A stretch of 19,043 bases of DNA. Source: DASQDT01 sp036380435. Its GTDB lineage: Bacteria > Acidobacteriota > Blastocatellia > Pyrinomonadales > Pyrinomonadaceae. Below are positions 7,057-14,999 of the stretch, piece by piece. Within the stretch, counting starts at the first letter, position 1, and each line of letters begins with the position of its first letter. Under the pieces are notes generated by a model. The model was not told the origin of the DNA. It saw nothing but the letters and a program-made list of their open reading frames with translations, and did no database searches. A program made the translations under genes and the position numbers. The stretch is taken from the NCBI GenBank assembly GCA_036380435.1, contig DASVES010000199.1, positions 1 to 19,043 on the forward strand, read 5' to 3'.

Positions 7057-10000
7057 ATGAACAAAAGAACTCCCTACCAGTCGCCCTTCAAGGGAAGCAC
7101 CCGCGGCATTGTGTCGAGGGTCTTCACCTTTGCTCTGAGTGCGATGATGCTCGTGCAGGGCTTCGCCCTCGCCACGCCCGTCTCCGGGCAGAGCAGGGCG
7201 CGGGCCGTGCCGCCGCCCGCGCAGCAGGCGATGAGGCAGCACACGCCACAGCAGCGCGACATCACCGTCGGCCAACCCGTCAACATGAGGAATCTGGCCG
7301 CGTCGCGCACGCTCGCCCCCTCCACCGCGGGCCGGGTGGAGTTGAAGCCGATCCATCCGCCGATGGGCAACCTGCAAGCGGGCCGCCGCGGCGTCGCCAT
7401 CAACACCAGCGGACTGAGCGCGCCGCAGACCGCGTCACAGGCCCCCGTCCCGTCGGTGACCGGACAGTCGCCCCCGGTGACCACGAGCTTCAAGTCGGAC
7501 GACCTGCGACTCGGCTCCATCCCGCCCGACACGATGGGCGCGGTCGGCGACACGCAGATCATGACGACGACGAACGAAAAGATTATCGTCCATGACAGAA
7601 AAGGCGTGGTGCTGAGCAACGTGACGCTCGACGACTTCTGGGCGACGGTGCTGCTCGGCGGGAATCCGCCCAACACCTTCGACCCGAAGGTGCTCTACGA
7701 CCGCTTCAACGACCGCTGGATCATCGTCACGTCGGCGAACGCGCAGACAGCAACCTCCGCCACGCTCGTCGCCGTCTCGCAGACCAACGACGCGCTCGGC
7801 ACGTGGAATCGCTACGCCATCGACGCCGACGCGGCAGCCGTCGCCGCGGGCGGCAAGTGGGCCGACTACCCGAGCATCGGGTTCAACAACAACTGGATCA
7901 GCGTTCAGGTCAACCTGTTCGGCTTCGGCACCGTGAGCGGCTATCAAGGCCCGGCCGTCTACGTCATCAATAAGGCCGCCGCCTACGCCAACACGCTCTC
8001 GACCGTCTCGACCTTCGAGGGCTCCTTCGCGACGTGCCTTGCCAGCGCGACCCAGAACGTCGAGCTGGGCTGCGGCTTCACGATGACGCCGGCCATCACC
8101 GAGGACAACACGACCTCGACCCTTTACCTCGCGGAAGACTGGGATTCGACCGCCGCCCAGCTCCGCCTGAGCAAGCTCACGGGGACGCCCGCCGCGCCCG
8201 TGCTCACCGTCGGCACGCAGTTCCCGCAATCGGCGAACTCGTGGCGCTTCGACGCTCCCATCATCGGCACCAGCGGCGGCTATCTGCTCCAACGTCAGCA
8301 GAACATCTACGCGCTCTCCGGCAACCGCGTCACCGCCAACGACTCGCGCATCCAGAACGCGGTCTTGCGCAACGGCACGCTCTGGGCGACGCACCACGTG
8401 ATGCTTCCGACCGTGCCGACGGCGGCGGGCGCGCCCGCTTCGACCGTGGCGAACCCCGACAACCACACCGCCGTCCAGTGGTGGGAGATTGACCCGACCA
8501 TCGAGACGGGCGCGTCGCAGGCGCCGCTTCAGCGCGGGCGCATCGAAGACCCGACCGCCACCAACTGTCACAACGGCTCGGGCGGCACGGTCGCGGCCTG
8601 CACCCCGCAGGGGCAGTTCTTCGCCTACGCCAATATCGCCGTCAACGCGGCCGAAGACGCGCTCATCGGCTACTCGCGCTTCTCGCACCTGACGCTGCCG
8701 AAGACCGCCTACTCGATGCGTAAGGGCACGGACGCGGTCAACACCATGCGCGACTCGCAGACCTTCCGCGAAGGCGTCGGCAACTACAACATCGGCGCCG
8801 GCAGCCCGTTCAACATCAGGTTTGGCGACTACTCCGCGACGATGGTTGACCCGCTCAATGACACCGACTTCTGGACGATTCAGGAGTACGCCGACTTCCA
8901 GCGCGAAATCTTCGGGCCGGGTCAGTTCGCCGGCGTCTGGTCAACGTGGTGGGCGCTGATTAAGCCGACGACGACGACGACGACCGCGGGCAACCTCATC
9001 ATCAGTGAGTTCCGCCTGCGCGGGCCTGCGGGGCCGCGCGACGAGTACGTCGAACTCTACAACCCGGCCAGCACGCCTTTGACCGTCACGACCACCGACG
9101 GCTCGGACGGCTGGGCCGTCGCCTTCAGCGCCAACGGGACGACCATCACGGCGCTCGCGGCCATCCCCAACGGCACGACGATTCCGGCCCGCGGCCACTA
9201 CCTCGTTGAGAACAACGTCGCCGCCGCCGGCATCGCGCCCTACAGCCTCGAAGGCTACCCGAACGTCCTCGGCGCAGGGATTCCTGCCGGCTCCCCGGTG
9301 CGGCCTTCCGACGGCGACGCCATGTACACGCCTGACCTCGCGGACAACGGCGGCGTCGCCATCTTCCGCACGGGCAACGCGGCGAACATGAACGCCGGCG
9401 CCCGCATGGACTCGGTCGGCTTCGCCGGCATCGCCGCCGGTCTCTTCAAGGAAGGCACGGGCATCCCGAACATCACGGGCACGCCGACGGGGCAGATCAC
9501 CTTTGCCCGCCGTCAGCAGGACGGAGCACCCAACCCGACGCCCGGAAGGCCGCAGGACACGAACGACAACGCGGCCGACTTCCAGTTCCTCAACCCGGTC
9601 AACGAGACGCTCGGCGTGCAGCCCACGCTCGGCGCGCCGGGGCCTGAGAACCTCGACAGCCCCGTCTACACCGGCAACGTCTTCATCGACCGCTTCGACG
9701 TGGCGTTCGGTGACACCGTCGCGCCCAACCGGGTCCGCAAGGGCTGTGTTGTCCCGCCGCTGGCGGAGGAGTGCAACCCGGCGCGCTCGAATCTCGGGAC
9801 GATGTCGTTCCGTCGGAAGGTCACGAACTTCACGGGGGCGCCCGTTTCGCGCCTGCGGTTCCGCATCAAGGACATCACGACCTTGCCCGTCCCGCCGGCG
9901 TCTGGCTTGGCCGACCTGCGGGCGATCACGTCGGTGGACATCGTCGTGAACGGTCAGACCGTCAAGGGCACCACCCTTGAGGAGTCAACGGCGCCCACGC

Positions 10001-10149
10001 AGGCGCTCGGCGGCGGCTACAACGCGAGCTGGTCGGTGGCACTGCCCACGCCGCTTGCGGCCGGCGCCACCATCAACGTGCAGTTCCTCCTCGGCGTGCA
10101 GACGAACGGCAACTACCGCGTCTTCATCAACGCCGAATCGCTGCCGTAA
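7057..10149 (+). CDS. Large secreted protein with lamin-tail domain (LTD)
   Basis: An exported protein of about 1030 residues. ATG 7057 follows AAGGGAAAG with proper spacing and gives a signal peptide (SRVFTFALSAMMLVQGFALA ending near TPVSGQ). After a Pro/Gln-rich stretch, residues about 145-640 form a large domain with DTMGAVGDTQIMTTTNEKII, PKVLYDRFNDRWIIVTSA and KWADYPSIGFNNNWISVQVN. I recognise this as a recurrent extracellular bacterial domain but cannot name it. Residues about 645-805 are a lamin-tail domain (GNLIISEFRLRG, DEYVELYNPA, GHYLVENN). Residues about 870-1030 form a C-terminal beta domain (NVFIDRFDVAFGD, MSFRRKVTNFTG, YRVFINAESLP). LTDs in bacteria are often in secreted nucleases or surface proteins; no nuclease motif is visible here. 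The gene is followed by a strong terminator. Confidence 0.85.
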   Translation: MNKRTPYQSPFKGSTRGIVSRVFTFALSAMMLVQGFALATPVSGQSRARAVPPPAQQAMRQHTPQQRDITVGQPVNMRNLAASRTLAPSTAGRVELKPIHPPMGNLQAGRRGVAINTSGLSAPQTASQAPVPSVTGQSPPVTTSFKSDDLRLGSIPPDTMGAVGDTQIMTTTNEKIIVHDRKGVVLSNVTLDDFWATVLLGGNPPNTFDPKVLYDRFNDRWIIVTSANAQTATSATLVAVSQTNDALGTWNRYAIDADAAAVAAGGKWADYPSIGFNNNWISVQVNLFGFGTVSGYQGPAVYVINKAAAYANTLSTVSTFEGSFATCLASATQNVELGCGFTMTPAITEDNTTSTLYLAEDWDSTAAQLRLSKLTGTPAAPVLTVGTQFPQSANSWRFDAPIIGTSGGYLLQRQQNIYALSGNRVTANDSRIQNAVLRNGTLWATHHVMLPTVPTAAGAPASTVANPDNHTAVQWWEIDPTIETGASQAPLQRGRIEDPTATNCHNGSGGTVAACTPQGQFFAYANIAVNAAEDALIGYSRFSHLTLPKTAYSMRKGTDAVNTMRDSQTFREGVGNYNIGAGSPFNIRFGDYSATMVDPLNDTDFWTIQEYADFQREIFGPGQFAGVWSTWWALIKPTTTTTTAGNLIISEFRLRGPAGPRDEYVELYNPASTPLTVTTTDGSDGWAVAFSANGTTITALAAIPNGTTIPARGHYLVENNVAAAGIAPYSLEGYPNVLGAGIPAGSPVRPSDGDAMYTPDLADNGGVAIFRTGNAANMNAGARMDSVGFAGIAAGLFKEGTGIPNITGTPTGQITFARRQQDGAPNPTPGRPQDTNDNAADFQFLNPVNETLGVQPTLGAPGPENLDSPVYTGNVFIDRFDVAFGDTVAPNRVRKGCVVPPLAEECNPARSNLGTMSFRRKVTNFTGAPVSRLRFRIKDITTLPVPPASGLADLRAITSVDIVVNGQTVKGTTLEESTAPTQALGGGYNASWSVALPTPLAAGATINVQFLLGVQTNGNYRVFINAESLP

Positions 10150-10172
10150 GCCGGGCAGAACGCGGCCAACCC

Positions 10173-10210
10173 CGGCGCGCGCCGGCCCGACTTGAGGCCG
10201 GCGCGCGCCG
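10173..10210. repeat. GC-only 15-bp hairpin upstream of the terminator
   Basis: A perfect inverted repeat pairs CGGCGCGCGCCGGCC (10173-10187) with its reverse complement at 10196-10210 around an 8-base loop (CGACTTGA). It lies 23 bases after the stop of the lamin-tail gene and 11 bases before the T-tailed terminator hairpin. It has no T-run itself; it could protect the mRNA 3' end or strengthen termination. Confidence 0.75.
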
Positions 10211-10221
10211 CACAAACTCTG

Positions 10222-10258
10222 AAGGCGCACGCGGAACATTTCGCGTGCGCCTTTTTTT
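10222..10258 (+). terminator. Rho-independent terminator after the lamin-tail gene
   Basis: A perfect 12-bp stem (AAGGCGCACGCG at 10222-10233 with CGCGTGCGCCTT at 10242-10253) has an 8-base loop. The 3' arm runs into seven T residues (10252-10258). It ends the lamin-tail transcript, so the following protease gene must have its own promoter. Confidence 0.92.
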
Positions 10259-10373
10259 CCGCCCCGTCAGAGCGCGCACGGGTCGAGCGCCACGCGCCGG
10301 GCAAACTTGCGCCCCCCCTCGGGAATCTAAAAGGGGTTACAAATTTACCCGAAGCTTTCAGGAGTTTTCCGAG

Positions 10374-11912
<1,539 letters not shown>

Positions 11913-11934
11913 GACAAACAGGGCCGAACGTCGA

Positions 11935-11987
11935 AAGGCGAAGGGGAAGGTTACAGACGGTTGGTCTGTAACCTTCCCCTTCGCCTT
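11935..11987. terminator. 24-bp perfect hairpin between convergent genes
   Basis: The left arm (11935-11958) pairs perfectly with the right arm (11964-11987) over 24 bp, with a 5-base loop GGTTG. It sits 22 bases after the protease stop and 38 bases before the stop of the minus-strand GGDEF-EAL gene, the place for a bidirectional terminator. The arm is AAGGCGAAGG, GGAAGGTTAC, AGAC. There is no long T-run on either side (only TTTC on the minus side), so it might act as an RNA-stabilising or transcript-separating structure instead. Confidence 0.75.
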
Positions 11988-12024
11988 CCGGCGCGAAGAA
12001 TATCCCGACGGCCGAGCGGGCGCG

Positions 12025-14523
12025 TCAGGCGACGAGCACCGTCTTCGACGGCGTCTTGACGATGTCGGAGGCCGCGGAGACGAAGTTCGCCTCGTAGGTC
12101 TCGGAGATGATCTTCTCGGCGCCGCTCTTGTTGACGGGCTTTGAGAAGAAGTAACCCTGGCCGTGTTCGCATCCCAGTGCGCGCAGGATGGTGAGCTGCT
12201 CGTTGGTCTCGACGCCCTCGGCCACCACGTCCATGCCGAGGTTCTGCGCGAGCACGACGATGGTGCGGACGATCTCCGTGTTCTCGTTGTTGGCCGCCAT
12301 GCGGGTGACGAAGGAGCGGTCGATCTTGAGGGTGTCGATGGGGAAGCGGTGGAGGTACGAGAGACTGGAGTAGCCGGTGCCGAAGTCGTCGATGGAGAGC
12401 TGAAGGCCGAGGGCGCGCAACTCCTTGAGCATCTCGGTGGCCGTGTCGATGTTCTCCATGACGACCGACTCGGTGATCTCAAGCTTCAACGTGCGCGGGT
12501 CGATCTTCGTCTCGCGCATGATGGAGGCGACCCGCTCGATGAGGTCGTTGTTGGCGAACTGCTTGCTGGAGAGGTTGACGCTGATGAAGAGCGGGTGCTC
12601 GTTGGGGAAGATGGTCTGCCAGCGTTGCATCTCGCGGCACGCCTCGCGCAAGACCCACTCGCCGATCTGCTGGATGAGGCCCGTCTCCTCGGCGACGGGG
12701 ATGAAGTCCATCGGCGAGATGAAGCCGCGCTCGGGGTGCTGCCAGCGGACTAAAGCCTCGAAGCCGCGTAGCGCGAACGTGTCGAGCGCGACGATGGGCT
12801 GGTAGTGGAGGAAGAACTCCTCGCGCTCGACGGCGCGGCGCATGTCGGTCTCCATCTGGAGGAGGTTGAGCGCCCGCGCGTGCATGGCCGTGTCGAATAT
12901 CTCGTAGCGCGACTTGCCGAGGGTCTTGGCGCGGTACATGGCCGTGTCGGCGTCGCGCAGGATGTCCTCGGCGCTGGCGTAGCCGGTGGAGCTGGGCGCA
13001 ATCCCCATGCTGATGGTGGTGAAGACCTCACGGCCGTTGAGGTTGAAGGGCAGAGAGAGTTCGCGCTGGATGCGCTCGGCGATCTGGATGGCCTCGGCCT
13101 CGTCGGCGATGTCTTCGACGAGGATGGTGAACTCGTCGCCGCCGAGGCGGGCGACCGTGTCGCCGGGCCGGAGGTTCTTCTGGAGGCGCTCGGCGATGCC
13201 GACGAGGAGCTGGTCGCCGATGGTGTGGCCCAGAGAGTCGTTGACGATTTTGAAGCGGTCGAGGTCGAGGTAGAGGACGGCGAAGATCTGCTCGCGGTGG
13301 CGCTGGGCGCGCGCAATCGCGAGCTTCAGGTGATCCATGAAGAGGGCGCGGTTCGGGAGGCCCGTGAGCACGTCGTGGAAGGCGTCGTAGTGGAGACGCT
13401 GCTCGGCGAGCTTGCGGTCGGTGATGTCCTGAATCTGGAAGATGAGGTGGACAGACTTGGTGTAAGCGTCGCGCGCGCGCGAGACCGACCAGTGGACCCA
13501 CACCTCGTGGCCGTTCTTGTGGATGTAGCGCTTCTCCATCTGCGAGGTGACGGACTTGCCCTTGAGCACGTGGCCGATGTTGGCCAGAGCGCCGCCGAGG
13601 TCTTCCGGGTGCGTGATGGAGAGAAAGTCCGTGGACAGAAGTTCGCGCTCGGAGTGGCCGAGGATTTCGCAAAGGCTGCGGTTGACCTGCAACCAGCGCC
13701 CTTCGGAGGAGACGAGCGCCATGCCGATGGCGGCGTGGTCAAACGCGCTGCGGAAGCGATCCATGTCGCCGCCCGCGGCGCGCTCCAGTTTCTCCTGCTC
13801 TTTAGCGCGCGCCGCGCAGAGCGAGGGGTTCGTGGCGTAGGCCGAGTAGGCCACGCCGGCCAGCGCGGCGAAGGCGCAGACGGCCAGTGAGTTGCCGACG
13901 CCCGCCCAGAAGATCACGGGCGTCGCGAGGCAGGCCACCACACAGGCGGCCGACACCGAGAGCGTGCGCCAGAAGAAACAGGTGAACCAGTTGGAGACGG
14001 CCGAGCGCCCGGCCGGCAGGGGCGAGCCGACAGCGACGACCGACGCGTGCATCACCGCCTGCGCCAAAAGCGCCACGCACGCGGCGTTGACGAAGGAGAG
14101 CGAGAAGCCTTCCTGTTGGAGCGCGGACACGGGGCCGAAGCCCAGGTGGAGTACGAGGAGGAAGAGGCCCGTCGAGCCGACGGTGATGGCGAACCTGAGC
14201 AACACGGAGCCGGTGCTCCGGCTCGAAGCGAGCGAGGTGCAGGCGACCGTGAGCGCGCCGGCGAGCACGGCGGCCTCGTTGCCGAAGAGCAGCAGCGCGA
14301 GGATGATGAAAAACTCGTTGACGGGGATGTAGCGGCGGTCGTGCGGCGGGTGGCCGGAGAATTTGAGGCTGAGGACGGCCGAGGAGAGCGCGAGCAGCAG
14401 GAGGGGTAAGCCGAAGCGCGCGAAGGGCAGGCTGTAAGCCGAGTAGAGGACGAGGGCGGCGCCTCCGGCCGAAGACGCGCGGATGAGCCACTGTGGGAAA
14501 CGCTGGCTGCCTACTAAGTCCAT
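12025..14523 (-). CDS. Membrane PAS-GGDEF-EAL protein (c-di-GMP cyclase/phosphodiesterase)
   Basis: An 832-residue signalling protein for cyclic di-GMP turnover. The first ~230 residues are strongly hydrophobic, with about six transmembrane segments (a MASE-like sensor, not one I can name). A PAS domain follows at about 255-375 (FDHAAIGMALVSSEGRWLQV, FQIQDITDRKLAEQRL). The GGDEF domain spans about 385-545, with the active-site GGDEF at 461-465. It has an intact inhibitory I-site RPGD exactly five residues before it. The EAL domain spans about 565-810, with EAL at 589-591 and the other hallmark motifs present (DDFGTGYSS, LKIDRSFV, EGVET, QGYFFSKP). Both halves therefore look catalytically competent; which activity dominates cannot be read from sequence. 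ATG 14523 has no obvious ribosome-binding site. It ends at TGA 12025-12027. Confidence 0.93.
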   Translation of the reverse strand: MDLVGSQRFPQWLIRASSAGGAALVLYSAYSLPFARFGLPLLLLALSSAVLSLKFSGHPPHDRRYIPVNEFFIILALLLFGNEAAVLAGALTVACTSLASSRSTGSVLLRFAITVGSTGLFLLVLHLGFGPVSALQQEGFSLSFVNAACVALLAQAVMHASVVAVGSPLPAGRSAVSNWFTCFFWRTLSVSAACVVACLATPVIFWAGVGNSLAVCAFAALAGVAYSAYATNPSLCAARAKEQEKLERAAGGDMDRFRSAFDHAAIGMALVSSEGRWLQVNRSLCEILGHSERELLSTDFLSITHPEDLGGALANIGHVLKGKSVTSQMEKRYIHKNGHEVWVHWSVSRARDAYTKSVHLIFQIQDITDRKLAEQRLHYDAFHDVLTGLPNRALFMDHLKLAIARAQRHREQIFAVLYLDLDRFKIVNDSLGHTIGDQLLVGIAERLQKNLRPGDTVARLGGDEFTILVEDIADEAEAIQIAERIQRELSLPFNLNGREVFTTISMGIAPSSTGYASAEDILRDADTAMYRAKTLGKSRYEIFDTAMHARALNLLQMETDMRRAVEREEFFLHYQPIVALDTFALRGFEALVRWQHPERGFISPMDFIPVAEETGLIQQIGEWVLREACREMQRWQTIFPNEHPLFISVNLSSKQFANNDLIERVASIMRETKIDPRTLKLEITESVVMENIDTATEMLKELRALGLQLSIDDFGTGYSSLSYLHRFPIDTLKIDRSFVTRMAANNENTEIVRTIVVLAQNLGMDVVAEGVETNEQLTILRALGCEHGQGYFFSKPVNKSGAEKIISETYEANFVSAASDIVKTPSKTVLVA

Positions 14524-14761
14524 GGGGTTATGGTTTGTGCAAAGAATGAGTTGGGGAAACCTGCTCGCGAGGAAGGGGGGCAGCCTCTCGGCGTCCGTTT
14601 TATTAACAACTTTGGGGCCACCAGCGCGCTAGACGCGAAACCACGAAAAATCAGGAAAATACGCGCTCGGCGACCCTCAGGGGCGTGACTCACTCGGTCA
14701 AAAAGAGGAGGTCGGTCACGGCAAAATGACATATGCCGTCTACTTCGCCCCTTAACCGGCT
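14524..14761. other. Upstream region of the GGDEF-EAL gene
   Basis: This gene-free stretch between the GGDEF-EAL start and palindromic element copy 2 is less GC-rich than its surroundings in part (for example CCACGAAAAATCAGGAAAAT near 14640). It presumably carries the minus-strand promoter, but I see no convincing -35/-10 pair or operator. Confidence 0.3.
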
Positions 14762-14999
14762 CGCGCGCCGTCAATCAGCCCCGTCAGGGGCGGCAGAAAT
14801 GTAGCCCACGGCGCGAGCCGTGGGGACAAGACACGATTAAGATTTGAAAGCCCCGGAGGGGCGAAAGAATTGCGACGTTGGCATAGGACGCACGTCGAAG
14901 TTCTTTCGCCCCTCCGGGGCTTCATTAATTTTGCCCGGCGTGTCCCCACGGCTCGCGCCGTGGGCTACAATCTTCCTCCGCCTCCGGCGGCTTGCTCAC
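14762..14999. repeat. Nested palindromic element, copy 2 (about 238 bp)
   Basis: This is the second copy of the element at 3499-3735, in the same orientation and of almost the same length. The middle arms form a 29-bp perfect inverted repeat (14800-14828 with 14941-14969). The inner 22-bp arms are AAGCCCCGGAGGGGCGAAAG plus AA (14848-14869 with 14901-14922). The central loop has a further 6-bp stem, CGACGT (14873-14878) with ACGTCG (14892-14897). The outer arms differ in sequence from copy 1 and do not pair with each other. Each still folds alone (GCCCC-gtca-GGGGC at 14778-14791; CCGCC-tcc-GGCGG at 14978-14990). The right end touches the stop codon of the minus-strand selenoprotein gene (14996-14998), so it forms that gene's immediate 3' UTR. 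Confidence 0.8.
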
